NCBI GenBank assembly: GCA_902475545.1
Contig: CABRZP010000001.1
Coordinates: forward strand, 124,001-188,000
DNA: 64,000 nt
From: an uncultured bacterium
Lineage (GTDB): Bacteria; Cyanobacteriota; Vampirovibrionia; Gastranaerophilales; Gastranaerophilaceae
Direction: 5' to 3'
A program made the translations under genes and the position numbers. Shown here piece after piece: positions 18,338 to 26,804 of this stretch (the first letter of the stretch is position 1; the number at the start of each line of letters is the position of its first letter). The notes below the pieces were generated by a model that saw only the letters and a list, made by a program, of their open reading frames with translations, had not been told where the DNA came from and made no database searches.

Positions 18338-19087
18338 ACGATTTATTTAACTAAGAAAGTTTCAGACAAGGTTGGTTTTACACTTGCTGAAGTGTTAATT
18401 ACTCTGGGAATAATTGGTATTGTTGCAGCTATAACAATGCCTAATTTGATGTCTCATTTAACAAAACAGAAGTTAAAGTCGCAATTTTTCAAGGCTTACG
18501 CTGAATTAAACAGAGCGGCAAGAGCCTTCTATGCGTATGAAGATATTCCTTTTAAGGATTATCAGGACTCTATTTATACTAATGGTATTCTATCTTCTAC
18601 GGTATCTTTAGAACGTTTTATGTCATATTATAAAGGTTATACTAATACAAAATTGAATCCAAGGCAGTTTGATCCTGACAATAATATTATAAATCAAAAT
18701 TTAGCTGGGGCTGCGGTTACAAATTGGCCATGTGATCAATCAGCTATTTTTACCGATATGGTAGGAAGATTGTATTCATTAGATGATATGGCAGGTATTT
18801 ATGGTTTAGACTTTGGACCCAAAATCTGTATTGATACAAATGGGATAGATAAACCTAATAGGTGGGGTTATGATAGGTTTGTTTTTGTATTTAGTGAAAC
18901 AAATTCGGTTGTTCCTTATACTGGAAGTGAGTGGGCTAATTTAAGTTCACAACTGACAGATGATAAAAAAATCGCAAAATATTGCAGTTATCAAACAACT
19001 CAGGTTACTCATACCTGTGCACATTTTGCTTTGAATGATAAAAATCCTGAAGGTAAAGGCAGTTATTGGTTTGATTACCTGAAATAA
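18338..19087 (+). CDS. Prepilin-type (type IV pilin/pseudopilin-like) protein, 5' end interrupted
   Basis: The prepilin signal is clear: K-V-G-F-T-L-A-E-V-L-I-T-L-G-I-I-G-I-V-A-A, with expected cleavage between Gly and Phe and methylation of Phe. A globular domain with Cys and aromatic residues follows, and the protein ends W-F-D-Y-L-K. The frame is open only from 18338 and has no start codon before the cleavage site; the GTG at 18392 is inside the signal. The promoter, AGGAG and ATG at 18262 lie in another frame that crosses G10 and stops at 18313. Adding one G carries that frame to a stop near 18349 but does not join it to the pilin frame, so at least two indels separate start and body. Pseudogene, phase variation or assembly error are all possible. 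Confidence 0.65.
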   Translation, partial: TIYLTKKVSDKVGFTLAEVLITLGIIGIVAAITMPNLMSHLTKQKLKSQFFKAYAELNRAARAFYAYEDIPFKDYQDSIYTNGILSSTVSLERFMSYYKGYTNTKLNPRQFDPDNNIINQNLAGAAVTNWPCDQSAIFTDMVGRLYSLDDMAGIYGLDFGPKICIDTNGIDKPNRWGYDRFVFVFSETNSVVPYTGSEWANLSSQLTDDKKIAKYCSYQTTQVTHTCAHFALNDKNPEGKGSYWFDYLK

Positions 19088-19090
19088 TAA

Positions 19091-19795
19091 TTAATCGTCG
19101 TCGTCATCATGTTTATCGTGATCGTCATTTTCAATTTCTTTTGTAGGTTCAGCTTTATCAGTTTTATCCAAGCCTACTCCTTTTAAAATAGGGTGGATAA
19201 GTTTTGTTGCTGTTAACGGTGCAACAATTGCAAGTCCTATAACGGTTCCAAGTAATGAACTTGTTTCAACAATTCCGTTGGCTAAAGCTTCATCATCTTC
19301 GGTTATATTTTGGCGTGTGAATACGTCTGAAGATTGTGATTTTGCTTTTAGTTTAGAAATTTCTTCTGCTCTTTGTTCTGTTGATAAATTTTTGAAAGCA
19401 CGAAATTCTTCAGGGTTGCTTAAAACTTTTTTACTTAGTTCTGCAAGTTTTTGAATTTTTTCGTTGTCAGTTAATTTTTTGAATGCTTTAAACTGTTCAG
19501 GGTTATTGAATGCTTTCAATACCGCTGAATCTTTAAAATGTTTTTGAGCTAAGGAATAAGCACCTTTTTGGAAAATTGGAATAATAATTCCTAAGTACAT
19601 TGCTAAGCTGATTGCTTGATATAAAAATTCTTTTGAAGCTGAGAATTTTTTTGTATGAGGGTCAATATCTCCGTCCATTAATATAAATCCCGGACGAGCA
19701 ACAGCATTTAAGCTTGTCTTGATACCCATTTGAGTTGCAGTACTCTGAGTGAAATTATAGAATGTTGGATTTGATATAATATTTTGTATGCTCAT
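19091..19795 (-). CDS. Membrane protein with acidic Asp/His tail, paralogue of upstream gene
   Basis: 234 residues with two hydrophobic segments (about 57-75 and 175-205) and a C-terminus of Asp and His (last 12 residues), which may bind metal. Its region A-R-P-G-F-I-L-M-D through K-K-F-S-A-S-K-E-F aligns with R-P-L-F-T-M-M-D through K-K-Y-T-A-L-R-E-G of the gene directly upstream, so the pair looks like an ancient duplication. AGGAGG precedes the ATG and one base separates it from the upstream stop, so they are co-transcribed. No known family recognised. Confidence 0.6.
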   Translation of the reverse strand: MSIQNIISNPTFYNFTQSTATQMGIKTSLNAVARPGFILMDGDIDPHTKKFSASKEFLYQAISLAMYLGIIIPIFQKGAYSLAQKHFKDSAVLKAFNNPEQFKAFKKLTDNEKIQKLAELSKKVLSNPEEFRAFKNLSTEQRAEEISKLKAKSQSSDVFTRQNITEDDEALANGIVETSSLLGTVIGLAIVAPLTATKLIHPILKGVGLDKTDKAEPTKEIENDDHDKHDDDDD

Positions 19796-19796
19796 A

Positions 19797-20336
19797 TTAA
19801 CCTCCTACCTTCATTCCTGTATTTGCAAAGTTTGCAATACTAAATTGAGGAGTACTTTTTGGATATATTTCGTTATTGCCGGTTTGATTGATTTGAACTT
19901 TTGGTGTTTCAATTTCTATTGTTTTTGAAGTAATGTCCAATTTTTTATCTTCGGGTTTACCTTTTTTGTCGTAAATTTTGTCCATAAAAGGTTTAACAAC
20001 GGCAGAACATAAACCAGGGATTACAACTAATGCAGCCACCCATGTTCCTAAAATTTGCAAATTATGTTTTGCCATTTTTTCAGCTTTTGCATCTTTTATT
20101 TTTAGTAGCCCGCTGGCTTTTGCTGCAAGAACAGGTAGTGCCAAATATGTTGGTGCGGCAATAAGTTCAGTAATTCCTTCTCTTAGTGCAGTATATTTTT
20201 TAGTTTCTTCCGGAGATTTTTTGTCCATCATTGTGAATAGCGGACGGAAAACTAATTCTGCGGAAGCTACTGCTACGGTAGGCCAGTAAGGTTTAACATT
20301 TTTTCCAATATATTTTAATGTACTTTCTAGTGACAT
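19797..20336 (-). CDS. Small membrane protein, first of a paralogous pair
   Basis: 179 residues with two hydrophobic stretches (about 55-75 and 92-112) and a soluble Lys-rich C-terminus. AGAGGAAG precedes the ATG. It shares the R-P-x-F-x-x-M-D ... K-K-(Y/F) block with the next gene. The two are transcribed together on the minus strand, away from tag. I recognise no domain; a membrane-associated structural role is only a guess. Confidence 0.6.
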   Translation of the reverse strand: MSLESTLKYIGKNVKPYWPTVAVASAELVFRPLFTMMDKKSPEETKKYTALREGITELIAAPTYLALPVLAAKASGLLKIKDAKAEKMAKHNLQILGTWVAALVVIPGLCSAVVKPFMDKIYDKKGKPEDKKLDITSKTIEIETPKVQINQTGNNEIYPKSTPQFSIANFANTGMKVGG

Positions 20337-20459
20337 TTAAAGACTTCCTCTTGTATATATATTTATATTTCGCAGAATATATCCATTGTTTATTTTAAAT
20401 CAAAAGAAAAATATTTTTGCTATAAATTTTTAAATTTTTACAATATTTACAAAATTTAT

Positions 20460-21002
20460 TTAATAGCGAAAACAATCGGTTTCGTGATCATCAACAATTC
20501 CGATAGCTTGCAGATAGGAATAAATAATTACTGTGCCAACGTATTTCATACCTCGTTTTTTCAAATCTTTAGATATTTTATCTGATAGCGGAGTTGAGAC
20601 AGGAGTATGTCCTGTTTTATTTTTGATTACTTTATTATCAGTAAAACTCCAGATATATTTAGAAAAACTGCCATATTCTTGTTGGGTTTTTATAAAAATT
20701 TGTGCATTTGTAATTGATGAAATTATTTTATTTTTGCATCGTATAATATCTTTATTTTGTACTAATTCTTGAACTTTTGAGTCATTATATTCTGCGACTT
20801 TTTGTACGTCAAAATTATCAAAAGCTTTTCTAAATGCTTCTCTTTTTTTTAATACAGTAAACCATGACAATCCGGCTTGAAATCCTTCAAGTATTAGAAG
20901 TTCAAATAAGTCATGGTCATCAAATTTTGGTACACCCCACTCTTCGTCGTGGTATTTAACATATAATTCAGATTTTTCATCTACCCAGCTGCAACGTTTC
21001 AT
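20460..21002 (-). CDS. tag: DNA-3-methyladenine glycosylase I
   Basis: 180 residues, normal length. Tag removes 3-methyladenine from alkylated DNA and starts base excision repair. The zinc-binding residues that define the family are present: Cys4, His18 (Y-H-D-E-E-W-G), His173 and Cys177 (D-H-E-T-D-C-F). The helix-hairpin region L-I-L-E-G-F-Q-A-G-L-S-W, which includes the base-pocket Glu, is intact. The gene is monocistronic and divergent from the TPR gene. No Shine-Dalgarno is present; TATTAT lies six bases upstream of the ATG. Confidence 0.95.
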   Translation of the reverse strand: MKRCSWVDEKSELYVKYHDEEWGVPKFDDHDLFELLILEGFQAGLSWFTVLKKREAFRKAFDNFDVQKVAEYNDSKVQELVQNKDIIRCKNKIISSITNAQIFIKTQQEYGSFSKYIWSFTDNKVIKNKTGHTPVSTPLSDKISKDLKKRGMKYVGTVIIYSYLQAIGIVDDHETDCFRY

Positions 21003-21008
21003 GTTTTT

Positions 21009-21014
21009 ATAATA
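21009..21014 (-). promoter_or_regulatory. -10 hexamer TATTAT six bases before the tag ATG (leaderless candidate)
   Basis: Reading the minus strand: TATTAT, six bases (AAAAAC), ATG. A TTACAA lies 17 bases upstream as a possible -35. Confidence 0.5.
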
Positions 21015-21041
21015 GCTTAAATATGAAAACTTTGTAATATC

Positions 21042-21070
21042 TTCAAATTTTCATATTTCTATTGTATAAT
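21042..21070 (+). promoter_or_regulatory. Sigma-70 promoter of the TPR gene
   Basis: TTCAAA (21042-21047), 17-base spacer, TATAAT (21065-21070). An inverted repeat (ATATGAAAA at 21021-21029 and TTTTCATAT at 21048-21056) brackets the -35 and could be an operator. Confidence 0.65.
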
Positions 21071-21103
21071 TTTGTTAGATTTAGGTTGTTAAACGGGGTA
21101 AAT

Positions 21104-24100
21104 ATGAAGAGCAATAAAAAGATATGTGTATTAATGATGCTGATGGTTTTGGGAACTTGTAGTATATGCAGCAAAACTTATGCAGCAGAAGATGTTCAAT
21201 CAGTTGAACTTTCTGCACCTTTGGGTGAAGAAATAAAAGGCAATAAAGATGCATATGAAAAAGCTGCAGAATTTATTACTAATAAAGATTATAATTCGGC
21301 AATACCATATTTGAATGCATTTATTCAATCAAAACCTAAAAAATATGAAGGGTATAAGCTTCGAGGCGATGCATATTACGCATTGAGAAAATATGCTCTT
21401 GCTGAAAATGATTACCAAACAGCAGTAAATTTAAAAACGGATGATGATAAATTCATTACCGGAACAAAGGTTTTGAGTGCAATGGTTCTGGGTGCAGATA
21501 AGCAGGAACAGCTTCAAAACTCTGAGTTGGGCAATCTTTATGCTGCTTTGATGTATGCTCAAAAAGCACAAAATAAATCTGAATATGAAACATCTTATTC
21601 AAAAGCTGTAGAATATAATTCGCATATTTATTTGCCTCAGCCTAAGAAAAACGAGATTGCTCAAATAAATTGCCCTCAAAAATATGGAAAAATTCTTAAT
21701 CCTCAAGGGGTTGATTCTTATATTTATGGTGCAGTTGATGATATTGAAAAGGGTAATTTTAGAGATGCAATATTTAAAAGTCAATATTTAATTTCCAATT
21801 ATCCTGAATATTACCTTGGGTATTATTTGAATGGAGTTGCTCTTGTTGGTTTGGAACAAGAAAATGATGCAATTGTTGCGTTTGTAAAATCTCTAAAATA
21901 TAATCCTCAAGATTTCGAATCTCTTGCAAGTATAGGACAAATATATTATGACAGAGCTGAAAAAACTTTTTCGGCAGATGATGCTAAAAAATCAATTGAG
22001 TATTTTAAGGAGGCATTAGAGCTTAATCCAAATTGTCATTTATACTATTTTTATATTGGTTTAAACTATTTGCAGATGGGAGATGTTAATTTAGCTATTT
22101 CTAATTTCGATAATGCAATCCGTTTAAAATCTAATGATTATAACAGTGCTTATTACAAAATTATCGCTCAATATATGGATGGAGATTATGGTTCTGTAAT
22201 ATCCGGTGCTACAAAATTATTAAATAAACGAGTTTCAAATTCAAATTCGGTCTTATATCTAAGAGCCCTTGCTTATAACAGACTTCAATCAAATGAACTT
22301 GCTCTTGCAGATTTAGAACGAATTTATAGCAATGACAATGATGTATTTAATGCAGATATTCGCAGAGTTAAATCAGATAAAGAAAAGATTCTTGATTGCT
22401 ATGTAAATTATTTAAAATCTCAAATTTTAAAGTCTAAAGGGGAAGACTCTGAAAAATATTTAGCGAAAGCTTATGAAAATGCAATTATAAAAAAACTTTC
22501 TGAAGCTGAAAATTTTGCTGTGAAATACTCTCCGATATCAGCTTCAGATAATATATCTGCAGAAGATTATAATAAATACAATGAATTTTATAATAATGAG
22601 TTACCAGCATTATTAAAAACTGATTTTGATATTACCGTTGATGATATTGATAATCAATATGATTATATAAGAACAACTTTTGATAATCTTGGTATTAGCT
22701 TTGTATTTGTTGATCCTAACTATAAATTTACGACTATCAATAATTATGTGGCAAAAAATTATTCAGATAAATTAGTCAAAGAAAATACTTTGTCGGATAT
22801 AACAAATATTTCACAGGCTAAAGTTTCTGATACTGATGTAAATAGTATTGAACAGCCTATTTTAAGATCAGGGGATTTGGCAGAAAATATTATTGGCGAT
22901 GCGGAACAACCTTCAATAGCTAAAATGCTTGCGGCTCAGGAATTGTTCTCGCCTTCAGTGAAAAAAACAGAAGAAAAAACAGTATTTCCGCTGTTTACAG
23001 ATAATTTATCTGTAAACTCAGAAGCTATTGCGTATCAAGTTGAAAATAAACTTGAAGATGCAGTCGTTCAACCAAATACTACAGTACAACAGTTTGTGCC
23101 GCAAGATGAAAAATCGGTAACTATTGCTGAGGATAATTCTGTAAAAACGCCGGATAGAATAGTGTTTTCAGCTGCAGAAGATGTAGTTGAACTTGAGCAT
23201 AAATCAGTTTTATTTGAGGCTCCTGTAAAAAAATACTCAGAACCTTTTGAAATTAAATATAATAATTTTCAAAAGAATTTAAATTCAAATTCTCAAGTTC
23301 GAGAAGTTAATTCAGAACTCGCAAATAATAATGATAAAGTTAATATTATAGAAACTGATTCATCAATTAAAACTGTAGCAAAGGAAATAAAAGATACTGA
23401 AAGTTTTGTTATTTCTTATCCAAAATCTGAAGTTTTAGTAGAACAAGATGGAGACAAAGCAGAAAGTATTATTGTAAAAGCTGACACCTCCGGTATTGTT
23501 GAAAAACATGCTGATGTAAATCCTCAGGATTTTGATTTTGTACATAAAGAATCTCCTATTATTAAAGATAATTCTGATGTTGTTAAATTGGAATCTCCGA
23601 ATAATTTTGTAAATTCCTCAGAAAAACAAGATGTAGTATCTGAAAATGTTGTACCTGTTGACGATAATACAGAAACAAATGCTGTGGTTTCTTCAGAAAT
23701 AGCAGAAGTATCTTCATCAGGTGAAGTTTCCCGTGAAGAAAATCCGATTGTTCTTCCGGAAGAAAAAAGCTTAGTTCAAAAATCTGAACCGGAAGTGCCT
23801 GTGCTTATTGTTCCAGAATTGATTAATCCTGAAAAAATTGCAAAAGCAATCAATCAAGAGCCTAAAGTTGTCAACGATAATAAATCTATTGCTGTAAATA
23901 TGCCGACTGAAACAAATATTCAGGAACAAAGTAATTATGATATTCAATTAAGACCAGAGGCAGAAATTGAAATTGATAATGTTGCATCAGTAAATCCTGT
24001 ACCTGATATTGTAGAAGAAGTTGTAGAAACAAATAGTCTGGAACCTGTTAAAAAACAAAGAAAATTGTTTTGGTTCCAAAAAGATAAAAATGTAGAGGTT

Positions 24101-24988
24101 AACGAAGTTGAAGAAACTGTTCCTGAAGAAAAACCTGTAAAAGTAAAAAAAGAAAAAATGAAAAAAGTAAAAGATGTAGATGTTGAGTCAGAAAATATTG
24201 TCGAAGAACCTGTTGAAGTAGAGACAACAGAAGTTTCAGAAAATATTGAAGATACTAACTCTATAACTAAGGGCTTTTTATCAATATTTAAGAAAGGCGA
24301 AAAACGTGTTAAATCAGTAGAAGATATTGGAGCAGAAATAACAGATAATAATATTGCTACTGAATTGGTTGAAGAATCGCAAGTAGAAACTAAACAATCA
24401 AAAGAAGATGTTATTTCTTCAATCGTTGATGCTGCAATACTTGGGGATTCGGCAGAAAAAACTACAAACCCTCAAGATGAAGTTAGTACAAAATCAAAGA
24501 AAATGAAAAAAGAAAAACCGGTTAAAGTTAAAAAAGAAAAAGCTTCTGAAGCTTCGACCGTTGATAATGCCGGGGAATTGAACCTGACCGAAACAGTTAA
24601 AGATAAAAAATCTAAAGTTAAAAAGGAAAAGCCGGTAGTTGAAAAACAAATATCGGAACACAAAGAGTCTTTCTGGAAGAGGATTTTTAAGAAAAATAAA
24701 TCGGAAAATATTGAACAAAATGAGCTTTCTGTGGATAATATAAAACCCGAAAAAGTTAAAAAGCAAAAAATTAAAGAAGAGAAAAAAGAAAAGCCTGTTA
24801 AAGAGAAAAAACAAAAAATTCAAAAGGTTAAGACTGACATTGTAACAGAACAACAAGTTGTAATTGAAGATTCTGAAAGTAAAAAATCCGTATCTCATAA
24901 AAAAAATAATAATGAACCTGTTTTTAACGAAATAGTGGTTAAAGACGGTCAAGAGAAAAAAGTTATTAAACAATTAGATAGAAAATAA
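21104..24988 (+). CDS. Exported TPR protein with long charged C-terminal tail
   Basis: The ATG at 21104 is preferred because GGGG lies just upstream and the next 28 residues form a signal peptide ending in A-A. The mature protein has TPR helices (about residues 40-450; for example the Y-N-P-Q-D-F-E-S-L-A-S-I-G-Q-I-Y-Y-D-R-A unit). A long, low-complexity, Glu/Val/Lys-rich tail (about 550-1294) follows, dominated by Lys-Glu-Lys-Pro-Val-Lys repeats. Within the tail three spaced aromatic-basic clusters recur (K-L-F-W-F-Q-K-D-K, G-F-L-S-I-F-K-K-G, S-F-W-K-R-I-F-K-K-N). A periplasmic scaffold is plausible; the function is not known. 1294 residues. Confidence 0.7.
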   Translation: MKSNKKICVLMMLMVLGTCSICSKTYAAEDVQSVELSAPLGEEIKGNKDAYEKAAEFITNKDYNSAIPYLNAFIQSKPKKYEGYKLRGDAYYALRKYALAENDYQTAVNLKTDDDKFITGTKVLSAMVLGADKQEQLQNSELGNLYAALMYAQKAQNKSEYETSYSKAVEYNSHIYLPQPKKNEIAQINCPQKYGKILNPQGVDSYIYGAVDDIEKGNFRDAIFKSQYLISNYPEYYLGYYLNGVALVGLEQENDAIVAFVKSLKYNPQDFESLASIGQIYYDRAEKTFSADDAKKSIEYFKEALELNPNCHLYYFYIGLNYLQMGDVNLAISNFDNAIRLKSNDYNSAYYKIIAQYMDGDYGSVISGATKLLNKRVSNSNSVLYLRALAYNRLQSNELALADLERIYSNDNDVFNADIRRVKSDKEKILDCYVNYLKSQILKSKGEDSEKYLAKAYENAIIKKLSEAENFAVKYSPISASDNISAEDYNKYNEFYNNELPALLKTDFDITVDDIDNQYDYIRTTFDNLGISFVFVDPNYKFTTINNYVAKNYSDKLVKENTLSDITNISQAKVSDTDVNSIEQPILRSGDLAENIIGDAEQPSIAKMLAAQELFSPSVKKTEEKTVFPLFTDNLSVNSEAIAYQVENKLEDAVVQPNTTVQQFVPQDEKSVTIAEDNSVKTPDRIVFSAAEDVVELEHKSVLFEAPVKKYSEPFEIKYNNFQKNLNSNSQVREVNSELANNNDKVNIIETDSSIKTVAKEIKDTESFVISYPKSEVLVEQDGDKAESIIVKADTSGIVEKHADVNPQDFDFVHKESPIIKDNSDVVKLESPNNFVNSSEKQDVVSENVVPVDDNTETNAVVSSEIAEVSSSGEVSREENPIVLPEEKSLVQKSEPEVPVLIVPELINPEKIAKAINQEPKVVNDNKSIAVNMPTETNIQEQSNYDIQLRPEAEIEIDNVASVNPVPDIVEEVVETNSLEPVKKQRKLFWFQKDKNVEVNEVEETVPEEKPVKVKKEKMKKVKDVDVESENIVEEPVEVETTEVSENIEDTNSITKGFLSIFKKGEKRVKSVEDIGAEITDNNIATELVEESQVETKQSKEDVISSIVDAAILGDSAEKTTNPQDEVSTKSKKMKKEKPVKVKKEKASEASTVDNAGELNLTETVKDKKSKVKKEKPVVEKQISEHKESFWKRIFKKNKSENIEQNELSVDNIKPEKVKKQKIKEEKKEKPVKEKKQKIQKVKTDIVTEQQVVIEDSESKKSVSHKKNNNEPVFNEIVVKDGQEKKVIKQLDRK

Positions 24989-25022
24989 AAAATAAAAGAG
25001 CCTTTATAGGCTCTTTTATTTT
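24989..25022. terminator. Bidirectional terminator between the TPR gene and marR
   Basis: Perfect 15-bp arms (24989-25003 and 25008-25022), 4-base loop, A tract and T tract outside. It overlaps the last codons of the convergent marR. Confidence 0.85.
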
Positions 25023-25492
25023 AACTTGACATCAACAATAGAATTTAAAACTTTTCGGTATCTTTTCAAGTAAGAGATAAATTGTATTATATCATCTTGC
25101 GAAAATTCTTGTTTCATTTTTTCTTTGATTTTAAGTCCTTCTTGATATCCTTTTTCAAATATTTTCATACCTTTTGGTGTTATATCATTACGTTTGATGA
25201 TTATATTATCACGTGTATCCGCAGTTCTTTTTATTAAACCTCTGGATTCCATATCATTGAGGATTTTCCCGACATGTGCCTTGCCTTTAAATAAAAATTT
25301 AGCAAGTTCTGATTGTGAAATTTTAGGGTCATAGTAAATTGCGTAAAAAATTACAAGTTCATCTGCAGTAATTTTATCACTTACAAATTTTGTTTGAAAT
25401 TCTCTTCGGAAAGATTTGTTAAAATTAGCTGTATAATCAATTTGGTATGGAAGATGGTTATCTAATTCCGTATATTTATTTTTATCTATCAT
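25016..25492 (-). CDS. MarR-family transcriptional regulator of the efflux operon
   Basis: 158 residues from the ATG at 25492; longer alternatives start inside the promoter. The winged-helix core is typical: P-K-I-S-Q-S-E-L-A-K-F-L-F-K-G-K-A-H-V-G-K-I-L-N-D-M-E-S-R-G-L-I-K-R, then the wing with T-R-D-N-I-I-I-K-R-N-D-I-T-P-K-G. It is divergent from a three-gene RND efflux operon. It probably represses both promoters through a perfect inverted repeat at 25588-25617 and a half site near its own start. MarR proteins of this arrangement usually release DNA on binding a toxic small molecule. Confidence 0.9.
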   Translation of the reverse strand: MIDKNKYTELDNHLPYQIDYTANFNKSFRREFQTKFVSDKITADELVIFYAIYYDPKISQSELAKFLFKGKAHVGKILNDMESRGLIKRTADTRDNIIIKRNDITPKGMKIFEKGYQEGLKIKEKMKQEFSQDDIIQFISYLKRYRKVLNSIVDVKLK

Positions 25493-25526
25493 ATCATACC
25501 CGTTTCTTTTTCTACCCGTATATCGT

Positions 25527-25555
25527 ATTCTACTATTTTTAGTGTATAAATGCAA
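25527..25555 (-). promoter_or_regulatory. marR promoter
   Basis: On the minus strand TTGCAT, 17-base spacer, TAGAAT. Just downstream (25510-25517) is TTCTACCC on the plus strand, a copy of one half of the efflux operator. Confidence 0.65.
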
Positions 25556-25562
25556 GTCTTCA

Positions 25563-25617
25563 TTGACAAATTCATATATCTTACGTATTATTAGGGTAGA
25601 AAATTCTACCCTAATAA
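25563..25617 (+). promoter_or_regulatory. Efflux operon promoter with overlapping MarR operator
   Basis: TTGACA (25563-25568), 17-base spacer, TATTAT (25586-25591). A perfect 14-bp inverted repeat (arms 25588-25601 TTATTAGGGTAGAA and 25604-25617) overlaps the -10 and the start point, an ideal position for repression. GGAG at 25621-25624 follows. Confidence 0.85.
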
Positions 25618-25631
25618 ACTGGAGAAAATGT

Positions 25632-26804
25632 ATGAAATTAAAATTGACAAGAAAACAACTGGCTATACTTATTTTATTAATAATAATTGTTCCAATAGTT
25701 TATAATAAAATAGCAGGTTTTATTGGTGGCATGATTATGCAGAAGATGATGAAAATGCCAAAAGAAGTTGTTATTGATACCCCTCACAATGAAGAAGTTT
25801 TTATAGAAGCTGAATCAACAGGTCGTGTTGAAGCAAAATATTCTGTTGATGTTATTGCCAGAGTTTCAGGATTTTTAATTAAAAAATATTTTAAAGAAGG
25901 TGATTTTGTTCATAAAGGACAGTTGATTTTCCAAATTGATCCTAAGGAATATCAATTAGAAGTAAATAATTCAAGAGCTGCAGTAAGTCAGTATTCTGCA
26001 TTATTAAAAAATGCTCAACAAGAATTAGATAGGGCAAATGCTTTGGTAAAAGAAGATTTGATTAGTCGTTCTGATGTGGATTCAAGCTTGGCTTCAAGAA
26101 ATTCAAATAAAGCTTTATTAGATGCTGCAAGACAAAAGCTTGAACTTGCAAGGGTTAATTTAGGTTATACTTCAATCAAATCACCTATTGACGGTCGCAT
26201 TGGAAAAATTAAAATTACTGAAGGTAATTATGTAAATGCAACATCAGGGCCTTTAGTTAATATTTCAAGTACAGATCCGGTATATGTTTCATTTAGTTTA
26301 AGAAGTCAAGACTTTATTAAGCTGATAAAAGCAAGTGATAAATTTAAAGATGTTGAAGTTAGAATTCAGTCAAGTGAAGGTAAAGAATATCCTTGGATTG
26401 GTAAAATTGATTTTGTAGATAATCAAATAGATCAAAATTCAGGTTCTGTGCCAATGAGAGCTACTTTTGAAAACTCTAAAGGTTGGCTGGTTCCGGGAGA
26501 TTATATGAAAGTGAAGTTGATTGCTCCTCAAAAAGTTTCATATATGACAGTTCCGCAATCTTGTACAAAAGGTGATGCCATGAGTGGTTATTATGTTTGG
26601 GCCGTAAAAGATGGCAAAGCTGTAAGAAAAGATATAAAAGTATCAGATGATATTAATAATAATTGGATTGTTGATAGTGGTTTGAGTTCAAAAGACAATA
26701 TTGTTGTTGCAGGTATTCAAAACATAACAACAGAAGGGCAGAGTTTGAAAATTCTTTCTGCTGCGGAATATGCTGAAATTGAGAAGAAAAAAGGTAAAAA
26801 ATAA
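25632..26804 (+). CDS. RND efflux periplasmic adaptor (membrane fusion) subunit
   Basis: 390 residues from the ATG at 25632, chosen for its GGAG; upstream codons lie in the operator. It has an N-terminal membrane anchor (about residues 10-35), a barrel-sandwich half motif (V-E-A-K-Y-S-V-D-V-I-A-R-V-S-G), a helical hairpin, the second lipoyl half (S-P-I-D-G-R-I-G), and a beta-barrel. This is the AcrA/MexA order. It links the inner-membrane pump to the TolC channel. Its stop overlaps the ATG of the pump gene by one base, so they are translationally coupled. Confidence 0.9.
   Translation: MKLKLTRKQLAILILLIIIVPIVYNKIAGFIGGMIMQKMMKMPKEVVIDTPHNEEVFIEAESTGRVEAKYSVDVIARVSGFLIKKYFKEGDFVHKGQLIFQIDPKEYQLEVNNSRAAVSQYSALLKNAQQELDRANALVKEDLISRSDVDSSLASRNSNKALLDAARQKLELARVNLGYTSIKSPIDGRIGKIKITEGNYVNATSGPLVNISSTDPVYVSFSLRSQDFIKLIKASDKFKDVEVRIQSSEGKEYPWIGKIDFVDNQIDQNSGSVPMRATFENSKGWLVPGDYMKVKLIAPQKVSYMTVPQSCTKGDAMSGYYVWAVKDGKAVRKDIKVSDDINNNWIVDSGLSSKDNIVVAGIQNITTEGQSLKILSAAEYAEIEKKKGKK

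Noticed and set aside
18392..19087. GTG at 18392 as the true start of the prepilin-like gene
   Set aside because: It would cut away the Gly-Phe cleavage site and the basic leader that define the family.
24494..24973. A 159-codon Phe-rich minus-strand frame
   Set aside because: Shadow of the Lys-rich tail of the TPR protein; composition mirrors the AAA/AAG codons of the real gene.
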